A DNA stretch of 64,000 bases from Pilatotrama ljubarskyi (Eukaryota; Basidiomycota; Agaricomycetes; Polyporales; Polyporaceae): NCBI GenBank assembly GCA_022385805.1, contig MU277695.1, positions 44,981 to 108,980 on the forward strand, in the 5' to 3' direction. A program made the translations under genes and the position numbers. Position 1 is the stretch's first letter. The number at the start of each line of letters is the position of its first letter. The notes under the pieces were generated by a model. The model saw only the letters and a program-made list of their open reading frames with translations. It was not told where the DNA came from and ran no database searches. Below, one piece after another: positions 20,907 through 37,990 of this stretch.

Positions 20907-23358
20907 TCAAGGCTCCTCGTCGGATATGGGCGAAAGGCTGTCGGCCTCTGTGCGCTGCCTCTTGCCCCGCCGCGCCGACGGCGAGGCTCGCGCTTCAGCC
21001 GTCTGCGCTCCTCCCCCGGGTGATCCGGCGCGAGGAGTCACGGTGTAGATGCTATCGAACGACGAGGTGAACGCGAGCGACGCCTTGCGTTTCGCCGCCC
21101 TCGTGCGACCTGGCTCAGCCTCGGGCGTCGGCGCGTCCTCCTCCATGTCCTGGGCCTGTTCGCTCTGCGGAGCCTCCTGCTGGCAGGATCCGGGCTGCCA
21201 GGTCTCTTCTGCGCGTGGCTGAAGCCCCGGTACGGAGTCCCACCTCGAAAGGTATGCAGCCGTGAACCGCGGGCCCTGCGAACTCGCAGCTACCGTAGGT
21301 CGTGGCGTGCCTCGTTCCGTAGCAGTATCGTCTCCCGCCCCGTAATACATGGACATGTTGTCTGACTGCGTCGTCATCGGGGAGATGTCGAGGGCCGAAT
21401 AGGAGTTCTGCGAGGACTGGCTTGCGTGCGGGGTGTGTGAGGGCACGTTCAGACGCTGCATGGCTTGTGCTGTCAGCCATGGGTGTAGGCAAGCGTCCGC
21501 CATGGACATCCGCTGCTGTGGATCGTTCTCCAGAAGGCTGCGGATGAAGTCTTCTCCTGCAAATGATACAGGACAAGTATGAGCGTCCATCGGCAAACGG
21601 TCTATTACTCATAATCTGGGGCACACACCCTCTTGGCTGATCCTACGCTCGTAAAGCGCGCTCCACTCGACGCTGCGGTTGGCAACCCAAGTCTCGACCC
21701 GATCCTCCGAGTGTTGGATGAACGGCGTCTTCATCGTAAGCCTGGAAAACGATGAACGGCCGAATGCACAAGCATGCTGGAAGCGCCTCACATCGAGAAG
21801 ACCATCACCCCGACGCTCCAGCTGTCCACGAGCAAGCTGTAGCCTTCCGCGCCTCGGGCCACGACTTCTGGCGCCCAGTAGGCGGGCGTACCCACCATCG
21901 TCTGCGTGGAAAATGTGAGCCTTGAACGGTATCATATCCCCGTACATCGCACGCACCTTGAGCAACGTTTGGCCGTCGATCGCCTTGGCCACACCGAAGT
22001 CGGCCACTTTGACCACTGGAGGGACGTCCTTGGTCAGGAGGACATTCTCGGGCTTCAAGTCGCGATGCGCGATGCCTTGACGGTGCACGTACTGCTTCAC
22101 ATCAGCTACCATAACGGTGAAAAAAGGATTGATATACATACGGCGACGGCATCGCAAATTTGGTACGTGAAGTACTGCGCTTCTTGCTCGGCTGAAGTCG
22201 CCGTCAGCCGCACTTGAGCAAGAGGAGGTAGACTCAGAAGACATACTCATGTTCTCGTCTGTGTCGGCGTAGCGTCTAAGAAGGTAGTGCAGCAAGTCGC
22301 CGCCTGGCACCCACTCCAATACAAGACCTGCACGCATGATCAGCACGAGGTCGTCCATAGCGAAGGGTGCCCGACATACTGAGGCTGTTGCCCTCAACGA
22401 AGAACTCCTTCAGCCGACAAACGTTCCGGTGCTCCAGCCGCTGCAGAATACTGATCTCCCGCGTGATGTCGTCCAGCGGTGCGCCCTCTGCGATCGCCTG
22501 GATCCAATCTGCTCGCAGCTTCTTAGGGTCGATCATCTTGACAGCATACCAGTTGCCGTCCTCCCGGTGCAAGGCTTTCACGACAGTCGCGAAGGCACCG
22601 CTGCCTAGCTCGTCTTGCAAGTCGTAGAACCGGTATAGCCCGTGGGTGGGTCGCCTGTAAGCTTCATGGCGGTAGATGTAGCCTGAGCAAAGTCGTCAAT
22701 GTGGCGAGGTTACCCATCTAATCGAAGACACTTGCGAAACTCCTTAAGTTTCCCGTCCACAGTTTGTTGGGATGCGCAGGTTCCGAACGCTATCTCGTTT
22801 CCATCCCGGAGGAGCTTGTAGCGTTCGATATTCTCGCCGTTGATCTTGAAGATTGAATCAGTCGTAGGCTCGGTACAAGTAGTTGTGACAGTCTCCGCGC
22901 TCACATAGGTGCCATTGCTGGACTTCAGATCGGTCACCTTTATCGCGGGAACGGGACCCTCCACGCCATCCCATTCGATGACGCAGTGCTTACTGCCTAA
23001 AGTCGAACGCGTCAACGATGCCACCAAGGAGCCGCGAACCGAGAAGTTTTCTACGGCAGCCAATATACTCACTGATCGACAGCCCGTTCAGCACGACGTC
23101 GTTTCTGTAGGCCTCCTGCGGTTTGCGGCCTATTTGGTACCTCCGCTTCCACCTTTGGAAGACGATGGTCTCTAGGTCGGCCGGATTGCAAGGGATCAAT
23201 TTACCCCAGGCGAGGGGGTCGACGACGTAGTCGGTTTGCGAGGCATGTTGGGTGGGCTGTGTAGGCTGTTGGGTAGACTGTGAGGTACCAAGCGGCTGGC
23301 TCTCCGCAACGGTGGACATATCCTGGTCCTCTGGGCGCTGTTCTGAGTCGGGTTCCAT
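20907..23358 (-). CDS. Chk2/Cds1-like FHA-kinase, copy B
   Basis: Ten exons (23358-23073, 22996-22905, 22844-22736, 22682-22380, 22327-22247, 22191-22142, 22091-21957, 21901-21792, 21741-21629, 21556-20907), 642 residues. The N-terminus carries an SQ/TQ cluster ([17 protein letters not shown]), the kind of ATM/ATR target found in Chk2 and Rad53. The FHA domain shows YQIGR, CVIEWDG and SSNGTYINGENI. The kinase has GSGAFA, AVK (Lys about 211), HRDLKPEN (Asp about 318), DFGVA and GTPAYWAPE. The tail contains [10 protein letters not shown] and RRGKRQR. Intron 3 (22683-22735) starts with GC (C|GCAAGT) at exactly the site where copies C, D and E have a GT donor; the GT choices nearby break the frame. 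The gene reads as intact. Confidence 0.9.
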
Positions 23359-24059
23359 GGTGGTGAGACACAGCAACGATGTGCAGTGACGATGTTCAAG
23401 GTAACAGAAGAGGGCGGGACAGGGCTGGGATAGTGGGAGTCGCGTCAAAAGAGCAGAGAGGCATCAATGTGGGGACTACAATGCTCAAAAGAGAACAAGA
23501 TGCGGCCGCTAAAACAATGCCGACGTTGTGTGCAAGGTCGTGCAATGGTCATCGGGTGGACCCCTGCCTGTGTGCGCTGCAAGGAGCTCAGACGAGGAGG
23601 CCGAGTGCGGTGATGATGGTACGGGACCAAAGTGTAATTGGAAGCAGCTGGTACACGCAAAGACCCACAAATGCACAGCCAAACAATCGAATCCCATCGG
23701 CACATCCGTTACGCGTCCACACGCGAGTGTCACGCTGCACGCGTCTGCGTCACACCCGCTCCCCCGCCCACGCAGCAGCCTGGAACTCGCCAACAACCAT
23801 ATGGTACATGTTTCTATTTCAGAATCGTGGCCATTTATCGTGAATGTGTACTCTGTGGACTAATAGACGGCGTACTAGCTAGGCGAATATACCAAGAATG
23901 ATCAAGACCGTCCGTGCTATACCCGAGTCGGAGGCAAAAGTTACAACTGAGAGCATCGACGAAAGCATACCATGATACGAGACGGAAAACCAAGAGAGCG
24001 CGAGATGTAGAGCCCCATAATGCTAACTGACTCCTACGGTACCAGCACGGTCGGACCAC
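23359..24059. other. Intergenic between kinase copies B and C
   Basis: This 701-bp region holds the copy B promoter side and the copy C 3' flank. No repeat or element is recognised. Small ORFs on both strands are taken as chance. Confidence 0.5.
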
Positions 24060-26665
24060 CTAAGGATTCAGGCGGGGAGACCGCCGACGCGGCAGGGACA
24101 AACCCGGAACCTCGTCAGAGTCGGCAGGGGGGGCGAGACTCGGAGTATTACCTCGAGTACGAACTCTCTTCACCTTCGAAGCAGGAACCTGATTCTTCTT
24201 CCCTCCAGGAGGCCTCGCAGGTTCTGTTGCCGTCACCTTCGCGTGAGCAGCTTCACCTACTGGGTCGCACGAGGCCTCCGAGTCGGCCCTCGGAATGAGC
24301 GACGCGTCGGACCTGACTGCGACTTTCCGTTTGTTTCCTCGTGTCGCGTCCGCCGGGAGCTCGCCTTCCCCATCTGTCTGAACAGCGTCGCCTTGTGCAA
24401 CGTACTCTGGTGATGCGGCTCCGTCGTCCGTGCTAGCCGTTCCGCTACGCCGACAAGCCCGCTCAGCACTCTCCACACCACACGGCCCGCCCCTAACCAC
24501 GTTCTCCGAGTCCGGAGAGGCAACTGCGGTAGCGGGAGCTGGCTTGGCCTCCATTCCCTCCGGCGGCACGGAGAGCGGGTCCCGGGAACCTGGTTGAGGC
24601 ACCTTGAACCAAGGATGATGACAAGCGTCAATGAGGGACATCCGATGCTCAGGGTTGAGCTCGAGCAACTTGCGAATGAAGTCTTCGCCTATCATGAGGT
24701 AAGTATCTGTCACATGGCAGAGCCGTCCGCCGCGCAGGCTTACAGGGATCGCTGACTTTCCGGGCGCGGAGAGGCTCCCACTTGATTTGACGGGTCAATA
24801 CCCGAGTCCTGACGTCCGCCATGAGGTTCTCCTTCACGAACGGTCGCCAGTCCAGTGTGAGCCTGCACAGGATGTAAGCACTGAGATATGTTGAATATGC
24901 GAAGCCGTACACACATGATGAGAGTGATCACGCCGACACTCCAGCTGTCTACAGCCTGGCTGTAGCCTTCGGGGCCGTGATCAACGACCTCGGGGGCGAG
25001 ATAGATGTCCGTGCCGCATACTGTCTGTAGTCACAATCAACATATTGTGCGTGAGACGGTGACCGGAGGGCCCTTCCTACATGCAGTTCTGTGAAGGTGT
25101 CAATCACTTTCGCGAGACCAAAATCTGCAACCTTGACTATCGGTGGATTGTCTGATGCAAGTTTGGGTTTGGGCGGCAACTGCCGTCGGAGAGTGGCGGA
25201 GATGGAACTTTATTGGTAGTGGACTGTGGGAGTTCGGTCGTCCGTCGCCTGTTTGTACCCTCACGCGCTTGGACGGGGTATCCACAATACCAGAAAATCC
25301 TGCTCGATCGTGCTCGTCGGCTTGCTCGCGTCCCTGCCTACCCTAGGATTTTCTACATTGTCGTTCGTGAGCAGCACGTTCTCCGGTTTCAGGTCACGGT
25401 GAGCAATTCCTTGCTTATGTACATACTACATGGGAGACATTAGCAATGCATTTCGGCGGGATGCGAGGGCGCTCACAGCAACTGCGTCGCAAATCTGGAA
25501 TGCGATGTGTTGGGCCTTAGGTTCCGCTGACAAGCGCGTGAGCACGGTCCGAGGATGTCAGCGCTATGCTCCTCACTGATGACTCTTCCTCGTCGCTCCT
25601 GTTGCAGCATGTATCTCATGAGATCCCCGCCCGGGACCAGCTCGAGCACCAAGCCTTGGATCGGATGCGCTCAGCATCGGCCGTGAACGACACTCGAACG
25701 ACGTAGAAACTCACAGAGGCTGTAGTTGTCAACGAAAACCTCCTTGAGTTGGCAGATGTTCTTGTGCTGGAGCCGCTCGAGGATCGTAATCTCTCGGAGC
25801 AGCCTTCGCGACTTCTCCGTCGTCGGCTTCCCATTGACGATCGCGTTCTCCCACCCGTCGCGGAGCTTGTGCGATTGGATGATCTTCACGGCGTACCACT
25901 TGCCCTCGGATTTATGCAGCGCCTTCATGACCGTGGCAAACGTCCCTTTCCCCAGTTCGTGCAACATCTCGTAGTGCGCGTGCACTCCGCCGCTGGGCGG
26001 CGTGTACGCCATATGGCGATACACGAAGCCTGCACAGAACGTGAGCAAAATACACGCGGTTACCGTCCTGCGAGACGACTTACGGTAGTCATGAGCTCCG
26101 CCTTCCGCCGGTTGCGGTTTGGAAGTGCCAAAAGCGATCTCGTTACCGTCGTGGAGGACCTGGTAGAGCCCCCTGCCAATCTTCTTGCCGTTTATCTAGT
26201 CAGAAACGAGAGCACTTGGTTAGTGAAGCTGTCTCAGGCCCCGCAGGATCAGGCTTACAAAGGTACCCCCGCTTGAGAGGTCGAAGACCTTCACAGCGGA
26301 GTTGCTGGTTTCGTCGCCGTCCCATTCGATCGTACAATGATTCCTACCTAGCAGAAGTGGCACGGAGATCACGTCCAACGACTCGTCAACGAGACGTCTG
26401 CCATCCGCGACTGCGAAGACGTACTAATCCTCATGTGCGAGAAGTTGATGTCGACGTCATTGTTGTCCGCACTACGTCCAATGCGATATGTCCGCTGGGA
26501 TTTCTTCAGATTGTATCGCGGAAGCGTCAGGCTACACGGGATGAGGATGCCCCAGAGGTCGGCCTCCACGGTGTATTCGGGCTGAGACGCCTGCTCCGTC
26601 GACTGTGTGCGTTGCTGCGTGGATCCGCAAACAGAAGTGTCTGCGGCAGTCGTGCCTTCGGCCAT
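24060..26665 (-). CDS. Chk2/Cds1-like FHA-kinase, copy C, interrupted by an insertion
   Basis: The exon plan matches the other copies (26665-26425, 26347-26259, 26195-26084, 26029-25715, 25654-25577, 25526-25477, 25425-25081 interrupted, 25024-24915, 24862-24744, 24688-24060). The TQ/SQ N-terminus, FHA domain ([21 protein letters not shown]), AVK Lys (about 196), HRDLKPEN and DFG are all present. Between LLTNDN and [10 protein letters not shown] lies a 210-bp insertion with in-frame TGA and TAA. Removing 25180-25341 as a GT-AG intron restores an open frame of 641 residues with 16 extra residues. So it is either a working gene with a new intron or a recent null. The P+1 loop reads [10 protein letters not shown] instead of CGTPxYxAPE. 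The tail ends RRRSPRLNP. It is closest in sequence to copy D. Confidence 0.8.
25147..25356. mobile_element. 210-bp insertion with 6-bp target duplication in kinase C
   Basis: Relative to copies A, B, D and E, copy C has 210 extra bp in exon 7. The 6-mer ATTGTC (plus strand) is at both junctions, 25147-25152 and 25357-25362, as a target-site duplication would leave. The segment offers a minus-strand donor G|GTAGGC (25341) and an acceptor GGCAG|TTG (25180) in compatible phase, giving a 162-nt intron. A 10-bp inverted repeat (25292-25301 and 25345-25354) lies at one end. I found no obvious second copy in this window and no terminal inverted repeats spanning the whole insert. It could be an introner-like element, a MITE or a non-mobile insertion. 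Confidence 0.65.
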
Positions 26666-26847
26666 CGTATCCTGTGTATCACGAACAGCGAGAGGATGCG
26701 GAGTTCAGAGGGTCACTAAGTTGAAGAGGGTATCGCAACGCAAGCATGAGAGGTAGTTCTGAGCAAATAGACACCGCTGGACACATGCAAGTAGGCGGGA
26801 CGAAGCGCAAACGTGTTCTTTAGGCAATCCGGGCGGCAAGGATGTTC

Positions 26848-26939
26848 TTGGTACGCAAAAAGACCAGAAAAGTACAAGGATCGGGGGATGCCTATCCAAA
26901 GCGCGGCAATGTCGCGCTTGCCTCCGTATCTCGGCTGCC
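26848..26939. repeat. Upstream block shared with copy D (first copy)
   Basis: This block is similar throughout to 30021-30110, including GGCAATGTCGCGCT, then GCCTCCGT and TCTCGGCTGCC with single changes between. It lies about 180-275 bp upstream of the copy C ATG; the partner lies about 200-290 bp upstream of the copy D ATG. This shows the C/D duplication included the promoter region. Confidence 0.8.
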
Positions 26940-27055
26940 GAGATCCCGCTATGCGAGACTTTTTTGCCGCGCACCACTGCAGCTGAGCAGCCTCGAAGAC
27001 ACGTTCAAGTTGGTAGCCAGAGTCCAAGGAAACGAAAAATGAGGCCGTCGTCTGC

Positions 27056-27072
27056 CGCGACACGATCACGTG
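27056..27072. promoter_or_regulatory. 17-bp element CGCGACACGATCACGTG upstream of kinase C
   Basis: The 17-mer is identical at 27056-27072 and 30281-30297, about 390 and 460 bp upstream of copies C and D. It includes ATCACGTG. It may be a conserved factor site or simply duplicated sequence. Confidence 0.5.
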
Positions 27073-27412
27073 CCATTATATGGCATCAACACCAAGTTCA
27101 CCCGAATCACCGCGGGGAGGCGCGAGAAACATATCGTGATCATGGTGTAGTTCATATGATGCATTGGGCCATTTCTTCAAGCTATAGAGTCCAATACAGG
27201 CATACATACAAAGCATACTCGGATAAGATGAAACAAAATACTACTACATGTAAGTGCAACTCCACAGCGAGGAGATAGTGCTTGGTCACTGAATGTTCGT
27301 TACCGGGCCCGGGGGGAGCAAGGACAGGAAATGACTGAGTAGTGGACAGCACTGGAGACAACCAAGATAGCAAGGGATGTACAACGACAAGATTCCAAGT
27401 ATGATGAAGGGA

Positions 27413-29820
<2,408 letters not shown>

Positions 29821-30020
29821 CTTCCAAGGGAATGTATAGGGTTCAGTTCAAGAGGAACAGTCCAGGGTGTGAAGGATGCGGTGACGGGCGTCGATGTGAG
29901 CGCAAGTTAGAGAGTGCCCGTGGGCTCTCACAGAGGAAACACTGAAGGGTACCAAACGTAGCAGAGTACAAGGCGAGGGACGAGGGCTACTTGTAAGTCG
30001 AGCAGTCCGAGCGGTAAGAG

Positions 30021-30110
30021 CTTGGTACACAAAAGAGGCCGGATAAGTACAAGGGTCGGTGAATGCCTAACGCGAGGCAATGTCGCGCTCGCCTCCGTTT
30101 CTCGGCTGCC
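30021..30110. repeat. Upstream block shared with copy C (second copy)
   Basis: Partner of 26848-26939; see that entry for the shared words. Confidence 0.8.
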
Positions 30111-30280
30111 AGGACTCGGCAAGGCGATACGGCTTACTTCCTTTACGGCCGTTAGCACAAGGCCTCGCAACGCAAAGGGCCTCCGCGAGGAATTCACAGC
30201 AAGAAAGCTGGGATGATGGTCGACGACAAGGCTAGCGTGCAGATGTTCGGCTGCACTGCTCCAGCAAATGTTTGATGGAA

Positions 30281-30297
30281 CGCGACACGATCACGTG
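30281..30297. promoter_or_regulatory. 17-bp element CGCGACACGATCACGTG upstream of kinase D
   Basis: Identical to 27056-27072. Confidence 0.5.
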
Positions 30298-30657
30298 TCG
30301 CCTACGCGACGCCTCTGTGGCAATACGCGACATTCTATAACCTACGATCCTAGATACACGTGTACAGAACAGACAGTACTAGATAAAAACACAGTAAGGA
30401 GCGTATTATGCAAGCGCGGCGCGCGTAACCTGGGGAGCACATATACAACGGGAGATCGGGGTGAGGTCAGGGTCAATGCTTCAGCAAATGATATCGGGAT
30501 GTGGGGAATCTGGAGGCGTGCAGGTATGATACGAGGCGTTCGAGGGAGCGTGCGGGGGCATGAGCAGGGCCAAGCAGGTGAACCAAAGCAAAGCGATTTC
30601 AGCAAGGAGCATAACGGGACGCAATGGCAGGCGAAGTGGCTGCACCGGCGCCTCGCC

Positions 30658-33170
<2,513 letters not shown>

Positions 33171-33971
33171 GTTGAGGGGGTATGTGACTGCGATGGATGT
33201 TGGAGAGCTTGAGGCTAAGGCAAAGGCGTAGCTAGCGCAGACAGGGATGCTGGTGGTTGCTGGAGGGCAGAGAAGGACGCGCGCAGGGTCGTACTTTTAA
33301 ACAATAGGGAGAATAGCGGACGCGTGGATGGAGGAAGCGCAGGACAAGGCGGGGCGATCCAAAGTGGGACCTAAGCGAGGCCGAGTCGGCCAAAGTTGCA
33401 GCCAAGGTGGGACGGGCAAAGCGAGACGCAGCAGAGGACTTTGTCCCGCTGCAATGGCCGCACTTTGAGGGTGTTGAATAGATGGCAGGGTCGATAGGAG
33501 ATAGAAGAGGGCGTTGTATACCCAAGCACCCACAATCCTCGGCGTGTCTACCTCGCACGTCCAGACAACCGCGCTTGTCCTCGCGCGCGTGCCTTGGCCT
33601 TGTACGCGGAGATCAGCGGAGTTTGCAGCTTTGGCACACTAGCTCTGCTCGGTTGTTCAAATAATCGAAAGTCCGATATGTGGCTGTGTCGAGCAAACGG
33701 CGTCTTCTGACTTGGAGGCATTCCGAGTCCATCGGCGAAGGGTCCTACTCGCAGTACTGCCCCTTCAATCTAGCTCAGATTATGCGTACAGCCTCTCTCT
33801 TATCAATGAGGGAATCCACATACAGTGCACAGCGTGTTGTTGTGAGGCTCGGCAAGTAGAGCATGAGGATAGCAGAATGCGATGATACTACACAGGATGA
33901 ACGCCAAAATGGTCGACATATACCAAGACCCAAGAGAGCATATTCCTTCCGTTACAGTCAGCAGAGTGAGC
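33171..33971. other. Intergenic upstream of kinase E
   Basis: This 801-bp region lies between the copy E ATG and the stop of the Brc1/Rtt107 gene. It does not contain the upstream block shared by copies C and D. No gene is recognised. Confidence 0.5.
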
Positions 33972-36900
33972 TCAAGGCTCGAATGATCCGGGAATCAGGA
34001 ACGCTGTGTCCTCCAAGTCGAGCTCTTGTCGCAGAGCGCTCGTCAAGATCAGCTCCTGCGTGAAAACCGGGTGCCCGTGCTCTACTAGCGGACGCCAGAT
34101 GTTGACATCGGCTGGACAAGAGATGACAAAGCGGTCGTCGTGTCCGTTCAGTATGCGCACGGTGGGCACCTGGGTAGAGAGCTGTAATCTTTATGGATCA
34201 ATGCGCATCCTCAGAAGGAAAGAGCCCAGGACAGACCGTTCCGCCGTTCGCTGTGACGACGTTCTTGAGCAACTTGCTGTCGACAGGAACCTTGCCCGTC
34301 ACGTAGAAAGTCTTTCCAGCGAATAGTTTCCCAGCGTTCTCCTTCGCGCGCTTCAGAGCGTCGGCGAGGTTGAACCCGTACTTCTTCTCCGTCTCGGGAT
34401 CCTCGATCATGTACTTCTCTTCCGCTGTGTAGACCAGGCGGTCAACAAATGTATCAAAACGACCTTGTCACACCACTCACGCTGAAGCCTGCGCGAGGCA
34501 GCAGACACTACCGCCCACTTCTCGCTGAGTACATAGGGAGCGACAGCCACGGCACAGAGGAACTTCTCCGTTCGTACGACGCTCCTGACGACCAAGTGCG
34601 TGCATTCGGCCGGCTTGGTCACGATCTTCACGCCCATCTTCGTTAAAGCCTTTGTACAGGGTCAGTATCATTCGCACACGCTTGTCTCGACAGCATTCCG
34701 TACTCACTCGCACCACGTCGTCCCCGAGCGTGACCTGAGTAGTCATCACTCGCACCTCCTTCTTCTCAGCCTGAGCAGGCTCGTTCTTCGTCGTTGCGAG
34801 CAATTTCTTACGCGTTCCTGACTCCTGGCTCTCTGGCTCTTCGATCGGTCCCGTCGTCGACTTCCTTGGGGGCGCGCCCTTCTTCTTCCCTTTCGTGCTA
34901 GCTTCCACCCCAGCCTTGCGTTTCTTCTTCTCCGGCATCTCTTCCTCTTCATCCTCGTCGCCCATCGACAGCCGCTTCTTACCCTTAGCCCTCGGCTCCG
35001 TAACAGCCTCAGCCTCCCGTGCCTTCCCCTTCGACTCAGACTTCTCGACTTCGTGTGCAGGTCGCACCGCGCCGCTCTTGAGCTCCTTCTGGAAGGAGAG
35101 CACGTCAGGCATGATCACGTCGTGCAGCTTCTGTGTCGCCTTCGTTGCCGCAGAGCGTTTCGATGGCGTCCGCGTCAGCTTGGCTGGCGTCTCCGATGTC
35201 GATGAACGGCTCGGTCCCGCTTCTGGCGCTTCCGTTGGCGCAGCTTTCGCCTTCCGCGTAGTCTTTGGAGGAGGAGGTGGTGGTGGTGGTGTAGATGGGG
35301 TAGAGTCGGTCGCAGATGAGGCGCGTGCTGGCTTCTTGGCAGGAGGAGGCTCCATAGAACCTGCCACAGTCCTCCTCGACTTGGGCGGGGCAGCCTTGGC
35401 GGAGGTCTTCGACGCGCCCTGTGCGTCCGCCTTCCCCCCCTTCTTCGTCGGTGACCCGTACACAGACTCCACCGTAGGTACAACCACCGAGTCCAGTCGT
35501 TGAGGCGTCTGGCCTGCTTTCGCCCCAACGTCGCCGGTCCGTGCGGCGCCATTCCGCGATGTCCGACCGTTCTTCACGAGATCGCCCAGGACAGAGCGCA
35601 CGTCCTCCTCGTCCGAGGAGTCAGAATCATCGTCGAGAAGCAGGTCGAGGGCAGAGCGCTTCTTAGGCTGGGCGGGTGCATCATCGTCGACTACCTTCGT
35701 GACGCGCACACCAGGCGGACCCTTCTTGGACTTGTCCTTCTTTGGCCGCGCATGGACCTCGCTCGAGCCGTCCATCTCTACGTCTTCATCGGCTGCGGTA
35801 ACGGGCTGTTTCTTGCTCTGCGGCTTCTTGACCGGCGACGGCGACGATACAGGAGACTCGGCACGCTTGCCACGCCCAGACTTCGCGCTGCCATACGTAC
35901 GCATGGGCGGCTTCGACGATGGCGTGTGCGGAGCGGCGCGATCAGCCATTTCCGAACCTTCGTCGTCCGTGTTGCGTGGGGTGAAGCGCCGCATAAGGCG
36001 TCGCTTGGAGGGAGCCCCCGAAGAGGGCGCGTCCTCCTTCGCAGCGCGCTTGGACGGCGGGCCTCTCTTGCTGAGTGGCGGACGCTTGCTCGGACCCGCC
36101 TCTTCGTCCACATCCATTTGGTCATCGCGGGCGCCGGCCGCCAGGCCAGCAAAGTCAGCATCGACATCCATCTGGCCGCCAAGGCTGACTTCGCCCTCGT
36201 CGATGGCCACGACCTGCTCGACCTCGCCGGCGCTAGCTGCCGTGCCCGTTGGAACGTCCTCGGCTTCGAGCACCTCAACACGCCGTTTCGTCTTGGTCTT
36301 TGAGGGGCTGCCCTTTTTCGGGCTCGCACTCGCGCTCACCCTCTTGGGAGAGACCGGAGAGCTCCGCCCGTCCATCTCGACTTCTGCGTCGGCGGCGCGG
36401 AACATCTCCTCGAGCTGTGCAGGCTCCCACGCGATGCGGCCGAGCCCGCGCTCGGCGAGCACTTTGCTGAAGTCCACGCCGGGAGGGAAGACGATGTACT
36501 TCTCGCGTGCTGGGGTGAGTCGCCGCCATTGAACGAAGCAGTCCTCGATCCAGGTGTGATTGACAATCGGGATGGACCACGAAGTCGCCTTGTCCGTCTT
36601 CGTACCGTGAAGGCTGTTTACGATTATCAGTACCGAATCGCTGCAGTGACCGCAACGCATGCACAAAAGCGGGGCTCGAAGACGTACTATGCGGCGACCA
36701 CGATTGTGTTGCGTTCCGCAGACATGGATGCGGTGAATTCACCGCCCATGAGGGTGATGAGCTTCTTGAGGTATTCGCGGTCTTTGCCAGTGTAGTTCGT
36801 GACAGTGATCACCTAATACGGAGTATGAGCACGAAGGGGATGGGGAGTGATGAACGTTTGAACTTGCCTCCTTGCTGAAGCCCTCCGCGGGTTTGTCCGG

Positions 36901-37990
36901 GATGGGGTAATGGAGGAGTTGATCCGCGGGTCGCGAAAGGGTACCCGACGCGCGGACATACCACAGCCATGCAAGAGTTCCGATCGTCAACCCGAGCTTG
37001 TAGGCCTAGATATGATGTGTTCAGTCTAGGTTCACAAGCCACAACGCCCATCCGTACCTTCGCGTATGCGGCGCCTGACCGATACCGCGTAACGAAAACG
37101 TCTGCCTCTTCCAGCTTCTGAAGCTCTATTCGACTGCTCTCTGCGGTGCTCGCTGATTTGGGTAGGGGTAATGAGACGACCTGGCCGCCTTGGCGTTTGA
37201 TATCCGCACCGAGTGCCTTTCGCTGGCTATCGGTCAATTCCAAGGAAAGACCCAGTAGGATGCGTTTGCCTTTCCAGACGTTCCGCGCCGCAGGTTCGAC
37301 CTTACGCTGTTCATCGATGGATAAGGAGGCGGTATCGTACAGCATGGTCCTCTCTGGAGGAGGCTCATACGTCGCGTCTTCTTGCGGTGTACGGCCCTCG
37401 GGACGTCGCTGGAAGACCCGAGGCTCTGGCCATTCATAGTCGCGCGTCGGGAGGTCTCTAATGCCCAAGCGGACGGTATCTTCAAACCAATGAGGGACTA
37501 GGACACATACACCTGTCTGTTCCTTGAAGTGCATCGCGGTGTCGTACTTGGCGCTGCCCGGCGCGAGAGCAAAGAGGTGGGTAACATCGCGCGTTAGAGC
37601 CGAGCGCCACTGCCCACCGAGTGCGGTAATTGCAGCAGACATAAGCTCGCAGTCCCCCTCTGAGAGGTCTGTAGCAGTCGCAGTGATACCGGAGAAGAGG
37701 TGTGCTGGGTCGGCGGAGTAGTACTCCGGGTCTTGCACGGATGCGAGGACGGCGGAGCGTTCGACCCAGCGGGGAGTGACGACATGGGCAGCGGAGCCTT
37801 CTGGGAGAGACTCAACAAAGTCTTCGAGGGGAATGGTTGAAGTGATGAAGTGCGTGAGTTTGGGATCGGAGAGGGAGGGAACGGGTGAGGCTCCTCGTGC
37901 GTCGAGCACCTCGCTCAGTTGGTCGCGCCGAGATGGGGGAAGAGTGTCCGAGATGAAGTAGTGGACGCCATCAAATACAGACTGAGACAT
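33972..37990 (-). CDS. brc1: Brc1/Rtt107-like six-BRCT genome-stability protein
   Basis: Exons 37990-37058, 37005-36868, 36812-36688, 36613-34708, 34649-34481, 34424-34237 and 34169-33972 give 1218 residues. Four BRCT repeats fill residues 1-450, seen as HFITSTIP with VTPRWVERS, ALGGQWRS with VPHWFEDTVRLG, RQGGQVVSLPL with IGTLAWLWY, and LMGGEFTAS with NHTWIEDCFVQWR. A disordered, Lys/Ser/Pro-rich linker of about 560 residues follows. Two C-terminal BRCTs (KMGVKIVTKPAECTHLV and GKTFYVTGKVP) complete it. Four plus two BRCTs with a long linker is the Brc1/Rtt107 plan; in yeasts the last pair binds phosphorylated H2A and the protein scaffolds repl-fork repair factors. Intron 2 (36813-36867) is GC-AG with an ideal GAG|GCAAGT donor. 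It sits directly upstream of the Chk2-like array on the same strand. Confidence 0.85.

Larger units (their letters stand above)
26666..27412. other. Intergenic between kinase copies C and D, with duplicated upstream block
   Basis: This contains the upstream region of copy C and the 3' flank of copy D. A block at 26848-26939 and a 17-mer at 27056-27072 are repeated upstream of copy D. No gene is seen. Confidence 0.6.
29821..30657. other. Intergenic between kinase copies D and E
   Basis: This holds the copy D upstream region with the block shared with copy C (30021-30110) and the shared 17-mer (30281-30297), then the 3' flank of copy E. The plus-strand frame starting at 30268 is the mirror of the copy E tail. 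Confidence 0.6.

Noticed and set aside
25081..25425. Treating the copy C insertion as an ordinary family intron
   Set aside because: Copies A, B, D and E have an uninterrupted 135-nt exon here, and the junctions show a 6-bp duplication.
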